Shown here: positions 55,848-64,000 of the stretch, piece after piece
Layout: every line of letters begins with the position of its first letter
Position numbering within the stretch: position 1 is the first letter of the stretch
Source: Escarpia spicata
Taxonomy: Eukaryota; Annelida; Polychaeta; Sabellida; Siboglinidae
Direction: 5' to 3'
NCBI GenBank assembly: GCA_963995525.1
Contig: OZ023214.1
Coordinates: 58,708,633-58,772,632 of the forward strand
DNA length: 64,000 nucleotides
Made by a program: the position numbers and the translations under genes
The notes under the pieces: model-generated
Seen by the model: only the letters and a program-made list of their open reading frames with translations
What the model was told of the DNA's origin: nothing
Database searches by the model: none

Positions 55848-55899
55848 CGAGGACACTTGTTCCTAGGCAGAGAGTGCAGCAGAGCATCACAGGCCACAT
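55848..55899 (-). CDS. Exon 1 (coding): start codon and signal peptide
   Basis: Reads MWPVMLCCTLCLGTSVL and splits the 18th codon (phase 1) at a GTAAGT donor. A short hydrophobic core between Met and a small-residue end fits a cleavable signal peptide, so the product enters the secretory pathway. The ATG has A at -3. Directly upstream on the minus strand is a pyrimidine-rich tract ending CCACACAG, five bases before the ATG, so this exon is probably preceded by an intron and a non-coding 5' exon that I cannot place. The start was chosen because it is the only ATG giving a signal peptide that splices in phase with exon 2. Confidence 0.8.
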
Positions 55900-56184
55900 G
55901 GTCACTGTGTGGAAGAGGAAGTACACATCATATATTTGATATCACCTGCTCAGGCCCTAAGCCGACCCATTGTTTTGTTATTGCAGTGGGTTTTTGGACA
56001 ATCATAACAGATTTTTGTTTTTGTTTTGATTATAAGTGCCATTTTAAAATTGTGACCCACCAAGATCCCCACCCCTAGATGGATTTCACCAAAAAACTAA
56101 ATCTATGAACCACCCCAATGGGCCCGCTAAATAATACACAAAATGTCAGCCCCATACATGCAAAACTAACAGAGATATGGGTCC

Positions 56185-56186
<2 letters not shown>

Positions 56187-56246
<60 letters not shown>

Positions 56247-56277
56247 CGACCGACAGACAGACAGACAGACAGACAGA
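56187..56277 (+). repeat. (ACAG)n microsatellite
   Basis: About 22 copies of ACAG/CAGA interrupted once by CCGACCGACAG. Upstream of the gene's start codon. Confidence 0.93.
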
Positions 56278-56334
56278 GAACCGTTTTGTTTTATAATATA
56301 GATGTGTACTTCATTTGTATAATTTACTGTACCA

Positions 56335-56390
56335 TAATATATATATAATATATGAAAATAAATACATGTATATATTATATATATATATTT

Positions 56391-56421
<31 letters not shown>

Positions 56422-56425
56422 CATA
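56335..56425. repeat. AT dinucleotide-rich tract
   Basis: TATATA runs with short interruptions; simple low complexity. Confidence 0.85.
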
Positions 56426-56635
56426 TATGTATTTAGTATAATCACTGCACATTAATTGTCACCTCTTTATGTTTTAGAAGACCCTTTCTTAATCTAATCC
56501 CAGCACATTCATGTAACTTTATGCTAGAGTTATTACTTGATGTAATTTCAAAGTCAAAACATACTCACAACTTCCTCCTATATACACTAGCTACAAGTAA
56601 AAGCCGGTCACATATAACAACATGTTTACGACATA

Positions 56636-56986
56636 TACAGCTACTGCCTATGGTTCTACTGCCTATGGTTCTACTGGCTATGGTTCTACTGCCTATGGTT
56701 CTACTGCCTATGGTTCTACTGCCTATGGTTCTACTGCCTATGGTTCTACTGCCTATGGTTCTACTGGCTATGGTTCTACTGGCTATGGTTCTACTGCCTA
56801 TGGTTCTACTGGCTATGGTTCTACTGCCTATGGTTCTACTGCCTATGGTTCTACTGCCTATGGTTCTACTGGCTATGGTTCTACTGGCTATGGTTCTACT
56901 GGCTATGGTTCTACTGCCTATGGTTCTACTGCCTATGGTTCTACTGGCTATGGTTCTACTGCCTATGGTTCTACTGCCTATGGTTC
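56636..56986 (+). repeat. 15-bp minisatellite, about 23 copies
   Basis: Unit ACTGCCTATGGTTCT with a single variable base (CTGCC or CTGGC). Extremely homogeneous, so recent. 15 is divisible by 3, and two frames read YGSTA and MVLLP repeats without stops; not coding. About 740 bp upstream of the gene's ATG, possibly in an upstream intron or promoter region. Confidence 0.93.
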
Positions 56987-56999
56987 ATTGACGTAACTT

Positions 57000-57590
57000 A
57001 CTAACCTGGTAGGGTGCACCCACTGCATCGACTGATCCACTGCAGAATGACTACACACGGAATGTGTGCCTTTGGGTCACAATTTCATTACACTGGCCAT
57101 AATCTACAAGTGGAATTTCCACATCACAGTTCAACTTCACTGAGTGAACTAGTGTTCAAGGGTCACATGTTACATGTCAGAGTTATGTGTATTCAAAAGA
57201 TTTCATTCATCTGTTATCCGAGATTTATTTTATCTGTGATCTACACTGAAATGTGAATGAAAGGTTTTGCCTCTGTGTAGTTGGAGACATAATCAGTCAA
57301 TTCAGGCCTGGGCTAACAGGATGAACTTCTTATTTCTGTATGTAATCTTGTGGGTAGCATCCGTCTTCAGGGAAAGCCCAACAAAGAAATAAGGTAGAGC
57401 AGTACTCAATCAAAATGAAACCAGAAAACGGCCTAAAGATATATGTGTTTGCCATTTTCAAGTCAGTAAAATAAAGCACATTTTCAAAGCAAGCAACATA
57501 TTGCATATATACAATTAAGATTCTTGTTACAGATTCTACCACAAATGTGGCATTTATTACTAGGGTTGTAATGATGCAGCACCCTCATAA
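57000..57590. other. Upstream region, no gene seen
   Basis: Non-repetitive DNA upstream of the gene. A 5' non-coding exon and promoter of the host gene should be in this direction, but I cannot identify them. Confidence 0.35.
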
Positions 57591-57604
57591 ATAATATGTA
57601 TCAT

Positions 57605-58085
57605 CTAAGGCATCAGAACTGGGGGAGGGGTTGGGGAGAGGGCTGAGCCCCCAAATAGATTTGGTGGAGGAGCTGGAGATAGGATTAGCCCCCCCATCTG
57701 TAGAGAAGGTTGCATTTTGGGTTGGAGGTTTTTATAGAGCCCTAAGAAGGTAGGTGTTTTTGTGGAGCATTAAGGTGGGTTTTGGGGAGCTTTGGGGGTG
57801 CAATTGTAGGTTTTGGGGGAGCTTCAATGTGGATTTTGTAAAGATTCAAGAGTGGTACAATTGGATGATTTTGGAGTACCTGAAGGTACGTTTTTGAGAG
57901 AAAGGATGTGCAATTGGACGGTTTGGGAGAGCCTGAAGGTGGTGTTTTGGGGGAGCCTAAAGGGGGTGCAATTGGAGGTTTTTTAGTTTGAAGGTGTTGT
58001 TTTTGGGAGTCTCAAGAAAGGTTTTTTGAGTGCCTCGATCAAGCCTTAATTAAGGGGAGGTTATTGATGAGCCTCAGCCCCCCGA
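57605..58085 (+). repeat. G/T-rich degenerate repeat
   Basis: Loose repetition of TTTTGGGGGAGCCT, AAGGTG and GTGCAATTGGAGG-like words over roughly 480 bp. Period irregular (about 50-65 bp). Low complexity, no coding potential. Confidence 0.6.
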
Positions 58086-58097
58086 ATATTTATCACG

Positions 58098-59393
58098 TTC
58101 TGATTTAACAAGATTTAACAAGATTGCCACCAGGAGAATTAACTCTAGGTGGCAGGTGGACAAGGAAGCCCTTTGGCTTATCGAGAGTCCAACCCTTTTA
58201 TCTATGTGTATCCCGCCCTTCTGAGGTATGTGTCAATTTAATTTTTAAACATATTCACGCTACTAGCACCCACACAATCACCAGATATTCTGTTCTATTC
58301 ATTTACAGTCCTTTGTGAAAATGAGAACTTTCTTATATCTAATCTTCACTGCTCCTTTGCTAATGTAACTTCATGTCCTCTAGTCCTTCTATCTGTCTTA
58401 ACTGAGAACAAAATATTTCTATCAATATTCTCATAACCATTCATTATTTTAAATACTTCTATCTGATCTCCTCTCAATCTCCTGGTCTCTAGTGTTGTTA
58501 AGCCACATTTTTAGGCGTATTTCATAACTAAGATCCCTCAGTTTTGGTATCATTTTAGTTGCTCTCCTCTGCACTCTTTCTAGCATATCTATGTCCTTCC
58601 TGCGATTTGGCCTCCACGCTTGAATACAATATTCTAAATGAGGCCTAACTATTATTTTGTACAGCGGTATTATTAGCTCTTTTTTCTTATACGTTATGTT
58701 TCGCCTAATTAATCCAAAGATTTGATTTCCCTTTGAAGCTGCAATTCCGCACTGGTTAACCCTAAGTCCTTTTCTTTTACAGTAGTACTTAGTACAGTAC
58801 CCCCCATTGTATATTCTACCTCTTGGTTCCCATGTCCTGCGTGGAGGCATTTACATTTCCCAAAATTGAACAGCATTTACCACTTTTCAGACCATTTGAT
58901 CAACTTGTCAAGATCATCTTGTAAATGTTGTCTATCTCCATCACTTTTGATCCTTCTAAACACTTTTGTATCATCTGCAAATTTCAACACCTTGCTTGTT
59001 ATTTCATCATCCAAATAGTTGATATATATTAAGAATAACATAGGTCCTAATACTGATCCCTGTGGTACCCCACTCAATACTGATTTCCAGTTTGAAGCCT
59101 CCCCATCAACTACTACACGTTGTCTTTTGTCAATCAGCCATTTTTCTATCCAGTTTATTATACCGTTTCCTATGCCATGGGCCTCTAGTTTAAGCAGTAA
59201 TCTTTGATGTGGTACTTTGTCGAAAGCTTTTTGAAAATCTAAGTAGACGATATCTACTGGTGATCCCTCATCTACCCACTTACTGATGTCTTCCAAACAA
59301 CAACATATTTGTTAAGCATGACCTCGCTTTAAAAAAACCATGTTGAGATGGGTTTATTAAGTTGTTTAACAAGAAAATCCACCATGCCAATGG
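58098..59393 (-). mobile_element. CR1-like LINE copy F, 5'-truncated
   Basis: Minus-strand copy with a complete 3' end: the two tail repeats (GATTTAACAA twice, 58101-58122), the stem region and 3' UTR, then RT up to the codons for MVDFLV at about 59393, where it is truncated. 5' truncation is normal for target-primed integration. A small deletion near 58757 removes the segment between the K-E-K-D-L and QCGIAAS codons, and there are frameshifts. Confidence 0.88.
58449..59296 (-). pseudogene. RT pseudogene of copy F
   Basis: Frames 58877-59296 (KWVDEGSPVDIVYLDFQKAF, SGVPQGSVLGPMLFLIYIN, FADDTKVFRRIKSD) and 58449-58850 (QCGIAASKGNQIFGLIRRNI, LERVQRRATKMIPKLRDLSY), separated by a frameshift near 58860. 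Confidence 0.8.
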
Positions 59394-59604
59394 TCATGAA
59401 ATCCTATGAGATGAGCGTATCCAAGCCTCGATATTAACACTGGCCCGCTGGCAGTGTAATATTTGTATTTGATATTTTAATCAATGTTCGTGTTGTTACA
59501 TTTTTGTTACAACTAATTAAACAGCAGCGACTAAAATTCAGTCATGCATGTATGCACTGCTGAACCCATTTGTGTCTGATCACGTGAGTGGTGAATGGCG
59601 GGGA

Positions 59605-59612
59605 TCATTAAT
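59605..59612. repeat. Target-site duplication, left (TCATTAAT)
   Basis: Identical to the 8 bases right of the element. Confidence 0.88.
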
Positions 59613-60871
59613 CAGGGTTGGGGTCAATTATAATTCGTAATTGTGTAATTAATTACAATTACGGTGTAATTGTAACTGTAATTGAAATATTTGAAAGTAT
59701 CGTATTTGCAGTTGATTTTGTGTGTGTGTCATAATTGTAATTGGCCATTGTTAATTGTTCAATTACAATTCAATTACTTTCCCATAGTTTCTCCAATTAT
59801 GGGTGAAACTCCCAGAACTGTTTTTATTTCATTATGAAAACCAAGGCTGTTTCCCTCTGAAATCACCTTCCCTCTCATACTCCCCATTTTTGGGGGTGTT
59901 ATAGTCAGACAGTGACTCTTTCTGGTGAACATGGGCAGATAACAGTTATCTGCCTGTCCTGCCACAGTCCTGGCAGTCATGTTGCTTAAAGCATTTAGCA
60001 GTGTCTTTCCAAACAATCAGCCACTCATGAACAGGCACAGTGCCAACTAGTCTTTATTTGCCATATTGATTTGGCACATTGGAAGCACTGATAGAGAGAT
60101 AAAAACATGGCTTCTCTTCCATTGGGAATGCATATAGAGCTGATCCATTGAAGCACTAGCTCTAGCAGTAGCAGGCTTCAGCAGTTGACAAGTGTCAAGT
60201 AGGAGGCCAAGAACAAACAATAGGCCTGTGGTCCAGTGCTACACAGGCTAGCTTTACTAATGAGAGACATTTCAGCAGATGCTGTTTGCATCAGTTGTCC
60301 GCCAGATGGCAGGTCACACCGGGCCTACAGGCTACTTCCGGTTTTGAGATCAAGTCACGCCACTCTGCACAAACATAATACTTATAGCGGATTCTAAATG
60401 CCTAACACTTGTTGTTCGGTTCACTGGTGTAGCAATAGGGGCGGGCATGAATTTCCCAAAGATAACGGTACATGTAATTTAGTTAAACAAGTCTGTGCAC
60501 TAACACTATCCTTTCACTGTGGAATTATTTTCTAGTAAGCTTGAGGGCAGCAAGGTGCTGAGAAGCCAATTGTGTGGTAATGATATAAATGTGGGATGAT
60601 CTGAGATATATCATTAGTTCTGTTTTACACATGCAAGCAATATTATCAAAATACGATCAAGATGCTGCCACCAATATTTGCACACTATCACGCAGCTACG
60701 GGCAACACAACAGGATAACAAATCCATTGTAATTGACAATTATCATTGTAACTGAATATATTTTGGGACGGTAATCATAATAGTATTTGAAATGCAAAAT
60801 AATTGTAACTGTAACTGAAAATTATCCAGTCATGTCATTGTAATTTATCAATGTAATTGAACCCAACCCTG
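59613..60871. mobile_element. hAT-like non-autonomous DNA transposon
   Basis: Starts CAGGGTTGGGGTCAATTA at 59613 and ends with the inverse TGAACCCAACCCTG at 60871. It is flanked on both sides by TCATTAAT (59605-59612 and 60872-60879), a perfect 8-bp target-site duplication as made by hAT transposases. The subterminal regions are full of TGTAATTG/CAATTACA words. No transposase is evident; a small open frame inside (59774-60016, minus) is not recognisable. Confidence 0.88.
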
Positions 60872-60879
60872 TCATTAAT
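60872..60879. repeat. Target-site duplication, right (TCATTAAT)
   Basis: Identical to the 8 bases left of the element. Confidence 0.88.
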
Positions 60880-62230
60880 TATTCACCCAATAAGTGACGT
60901 TGTTACACGTTGGCTACGGATGGCAGGCGATGATAAAACGCTAGTGCACATTCATCCTATTCCATAATGGAAAGACACCAAGGGAATTTGTTATAGTATA
61001 TATAATACTACTGTCAAACGTTTGATACTGATAGCATTGCAAAAGACCATGGCTGCATCCATGTAAATGTAATACAGCCTAAGCCCTTGGCGGAATGAGA
61101 GCAAGGACTCTCGACAGCGTCCACATTGACATTATCACACAACAACGCGTTGTTTACATCGCCAGTCGACAAGTGAAACACCATGGCGGTCAAATGCACG
61201 TTTATCATGGTATATATCAATCATGTATGCCTGATCTTGGCAATGCCGGCCTTAGCATTGAGCCTCAGGCACAACCAAATCCAAGAAATACTGAGGACAG
61301 CCAGCTAGAGTGTCAAGCCCCAAGGTGATATAGGTCTATATAATGTTACATATAATATATTTATATATATTTTTTTAGTTTTACAGTATTCTTTGAAGTT
61401 AAACTGCCTTTATTATGTGGTATGTACACAGAAGTGAAACAACACTGACAGTGACTGTTGCCATTGGTGCAGATGGTTTATTTTTTATTGGTGTAATAAA
61501 GTGTGTAAATAAATGTGCGAAGATTGTATATTGCAAATGATACCCCACTCTCAGATTTTGCATTAATTGCAGTGACACCACGATTAAAAATCTTTGTTTA
61601 ACTTCACATTCTCACTTCTTATAGTCGTTATCTTAATTTCGTAAACAAATATGCACAAATAAGAACTTCAGAAAAGTCTGCATGACGTCGCTCCTAGCAA
61701 ACCTTTGTGGACTTCTTGTGAAGTGACAGGCACCTCGGTATCAGCATTTTTTTAAACAAAATTCGGGCCAGTAACTTTCTTGGGCGGGCCAGTAACTTTT
61801 CAAATCTACTGGCCCAGGTGCCAGTAAATAAAAAATCTTAATGTTAAGGCCTGGTATCGATGTATCATTGTATGCCGGTCACGTATAGGGGAATGTGGGG
61901 TAAGACGACCCATTTAACAAATAGAAAGGTACAGGACAAAACAGTGCACCTGTAGGGAACCAACATTTTTTTGCATTAAAGATGTAGACTTTTTGAACAA
62001 TATACAGTGTACATATGAAAATTTTTGAGGAATGCATTGTATAATTATTACAACAATAACATCACCGGGGACCATATTACCCAATAGTGTGTTTCTGTGC
62101 TATTCATGTTGTTGCAGACAGGACATTCAGAGACTTCAACCCTTGATATCTCTAGTATTATTTGTAGAAGAAGCTAACCATCACATACACACTGCACGCT
62201 ATGGGTGAAACAAACAAAAATTACATACAT
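60880..62230. other. Intergenic, no gene seen
   Basis: Includes a phrase GGGGAATGTGGGGTAAGACG (61889 on) and repeated GTTGCAGAC words, which look like old dispersed repeats. Short open frames are not convincing. Confidence 0.4.
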
Positions 62231-62235
62231 ATTTA

Positions 62236-62310
62236 TTGATAATAAATAATATATATATACTACACTCTATATATATATATATATATAAATGTATATATAT
62301 ATATATAGAC
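62236..62310. repeat. TA-rich simple repeat
   Basis: TATATATA runs with a short interruption. Confidence 0.85.
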
Positions 62311-62605
62311 ATTGCAGATGGGATGAAAAAGTGCATTTAGGGTCTAAGGTGGTAGTGGGATACCATAAACTAAGCCTAAAATTGTCTTCTCTTAATAGAG
62401 ATGTTACCTAATGACTTATATCAGTAGATAACTTAATAATATTCCTTGGTAGATATGTTAACTATTTAAAAAAAAACACAATGGTAACCAAGTTGTTCGA
62501 CTTTTGGTTTAAAAAGTTGTTGCAGACGGGACAGCTGAAATTGTTGCGGTACTATAGCTAAAAACTGCCCGTGAGTAACTAAAACTTCAAAAAAAAAATG
62601 GGCCA

Positions 62606-63278
62606 AGTGGCCCTGAAGTCCTTTGGACTAATACGTCTATATGTGATCCCGGCTGACCAAATGAGTGATAAGTCGGAAAAATGGTAACATTGTTTTCTTA
62701 CATCCTTGTAAAGGTTTGGTAGGGTGCTTTACACGGTTTCAAAAATTATGACTGCTACAAAAATTGGCAAAGTTATGAAGCATTGAACATGGTAGGGGTC
62801 AAAAAGTGATGAAAATTACGAAAACGGCTGTTGAAGTTTTACATTATATATGCAAATGGACTGCATGGAAATATTACATGCATGACATTCAAATGTGGCA
62901 CACAGTGTGTATGTTATGTTGCAATGATACACTGGAAGTACAAATGTGCTGCTACAAAAACTTATCAGGTTATGCTAGATTATGTCTTTATGTGTAAAAT
63001 TAAGAGGACAGATTATTTGAGAGCAAAAGGTAGACTCACTGTTTGACGCAGTTTAAAACCTACAGGCAACTGTCCAGTTTAACAGGAGTCTATCAAACAA
63101 TAGCAGGCACTACCACATGAAATATCTATGAAAAATGAGAGAAAAAGTTACTGAACACTTTTTGAAGAAAAAAAACAGCCCAACAGCAGACACTGGGACA
63201 ATGTGACAGCTGCCTGGCTAAATGGATGCTGGTGCTTTGAAGTTAGTTCTTCTCCCAACTATCCTTTTCACACAAGCC
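62606..63278 (+). repeat. Unclassified dispersed repeat, copy 2
   Basis: Same borders as copy 1 at 28644-29407: begins GGCCCTGAAGTCCTTTGGAC and ends ACTATCCTTTTCACACAAG. The interior is closely similar but lacks about 110 bp present in copy 1. A 71-codon open stretch (62831-63046) starts in the middle and resembles no family I know. Both copies are in the same orientation. Confidence 0.8.
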
Positions 63279-63279
63279 T

Positions 63280-64000
63280 ATAGGTTTAGTGGCTGCCTGC
63301 ACACTATTGAGCCTAATCTACCATGCAGGTGTGAAAAACGCCCTGTTGTATTTGAACTTGAGCCACTAATTAACTGTCCACCAAGCAGTAGCAGAACAGT
63401 TTTATAATACTAATCCACAAGTTAAGTGGCAGTGATCTTCCTTTTATGATTCATGTGATGTTTATTGTGAGCAGGGCAGACAAATGGTTATCATACGTAG
63501 ACAGGTACAGAAAGAAACTGACGTTTTCTATAAAAAGAACACGTTTGCCTATCAATGGCATGTATTTTATATTGTTGCCGTTTCTGCTGGGCAGAAATCA
63601 AACAACCCTGTAGGTAATTATTAATCAAATGTTTTTGGTGAATCATAGTTACAGATCATAAAGGGTTATGATGGAAGTAAAATGTTGCCATGTTTACTGT
63701 TCACTTATTGCACCATGTCTTGCATTTAGAAGAAGAATTATAACAGAAAATAAAATGTTGTTTTTAAATACATGCATTGATGAGAAACTGGGAATTACTT
63801 TTTTGTGGCCTATGAATAACTAATTTCACAAACTTCCTGCTTATATAAAACAACTGCATCAAAATAGATATCCAGGCAAGACACAGACTCCACATGTTTT
63901 GGGAAGGGGAATAGCTTCCCAGCCAGCACCCACTAGACCCCTGGACAGTTGGGCTTACATTTTAAGGGATCATCCTGAAACAACCAAATGTCAACCATTA
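63280..64000. other. Intergenic, no gene seen
   Basis: No exon, repeat or RNA gene recognised to the end of the window. Confidence 0.4.

Larger units (their letters stand above)
7679..55899 (-). other. Spliced host gene: signal peptide - YWTD propeller - EGF - CUB - EGF repeats (3' end outside window)
   Basis: Gene-level entry for 15 coding exons read on the minus strand: 55899-55848, 55304-55077, 54550-54376, 51352-51237, 49799-49604, 39610-39504, 33932-33795, 31093-30866, 27572-27474, 26790-26686, 25897-25781, 24782-24672, 24048-23932, 8535-8419, 7789-7679. Summed length is 2017 nt (672 codons plus 1 nt) with no stop; intron phases match at every junction (phase 1 except after exons 3 and 5, phase 2). 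Every acceptor ends in AG and every donor is GT except exon 12 (GC). The protein is predicted to be extracellular: signal peptide (1-17), six-bladed-propeller-sized YWTD region (about 18-291), LDLR-type EGF (about 298-334), CUB (about 340-444), six EGFs (about 448-671). All EGF exons are symmetrical 1-1 modules, as expected from exon shuffling. The last exon ends on a donor, so the gene continues left. Exon borders are read from sequence; function is unknown. Confidence 0.85.

Noticed and set aside
56521..56996. YGSTA / MVLLP repeat protein
   Set aside because: A 15-bp simple array open in more than one frame; no sign of a gene around it.
57014..57542. Small open frames upstream of the host gene
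   Set aside because: Short, no domain, no codon or splice support.
59774..60016. 80-codon frame inside the hAT-like element as a transposase
   Set aside because: No hAT transposase motif; the element is only about 1.26 kb.
62806..63046. 63- and 71-codon frames in the dispersed repeat as a host gene
   Set aside because: The same sequence is repeated at 28.8-29.1 kb with stops, so it is element-derived and decayed.

Overview
The window is animal (metazoan) nuclear DNA. It has a multi-exon gene with GT-AG introns, several clades of non-LTR retrotransposon, a tRNA-derived SINE, TIR transposons with target-site duplications, and very long minisatellites. No bacterial-style gene packing is present. 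The mix of CR1-like and L2-like LINEs with a CUB/EGF/YWTD protein suggests a marine invertebrate, plausibly a deuterostome (amphioxus, hemichordate or echinoderm). That placement is inference; the sequence does not settle the species.

HOST GENE. One spliced gene on the minus strand runs from an ATG at 55899 to beyond the window's left edge. I reconstruct 15 coding exons by hand, and every junction keeps the reading frame. They encode 672 codons without a stop: a signal peptide, a YWTD (LDL-receptor-type) beta-propeller, an LDLR-type EGF, a CUB domain, then six EGF domains (two of DxDEC calcium-binding type). It is a secreted or cell-surface protein whose C-terminus lies outside the window. 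I do not recognise a named orthologue.

MINISATELLITES. About 23 kb is tandem repeat: 35 bp (7.2-7.6 kb), 108 bp (8.5-15.7 kb), 70/71 bp (16.6-20.4 kb), 59 bp (25.1-25.8 kb), about 30 bp (29.4-30.8 kb), 17 bp (34.0-39.4 kb), 60 bp (40.5-44.0 kb), 75 bp (45.3-46.8 kb), 49/52 bp (49.2-49.5 kb), 15 bp (56.6-57.0 kb). Several were seeded by functional sequence. The 108-bp unit repeats the splice acceptor and first codons of an EGF exon. The 59-bp unit repeats the end and splice donor of another EGF exon. The 49/52-bp unit copies the inside of a propeller exon. The 70-bp and 75-bp units repeat reverse-transcriptase segments of two different LINEs. The long open frames across these arrays are by-products of periodicity, not genes.

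MOBILE ELEMENTS. A CR1-like LINE family (SGNH-esterase ORF1; endonuclease/RT ORF2) is present in at least six copies. A near-intact plus-strand copy (1419-5247) is inserted inside an older minus-strand copy of the same family (1-1418 plus 5248-6787). Others are at 20.45-23.64, 27.94-28.64, 46.81-48.48 and 58.10-59.39 kb. There are also L2-like remnants (16.0-16.57 and 48.8-49.0 kb), a Jockey-like RT remnant (44.95-46.81 kb) and another RT pseudogene (31.86-33.0 kb). Further elements are a tRNA-derived SINE (50.64-50.97 kb), a hAT-like element with a perfect 8-bp TSD (59.61-60.87 kb), a TIR element enclosing the 60-bp array (39.88-44.15 kb), smaller MITEs, and an unclassified dispersed repeat (28.64-29.41 and 62.61-63.28 kb).

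The rest is intron or upstream intergenic DNA in which I see no gene.
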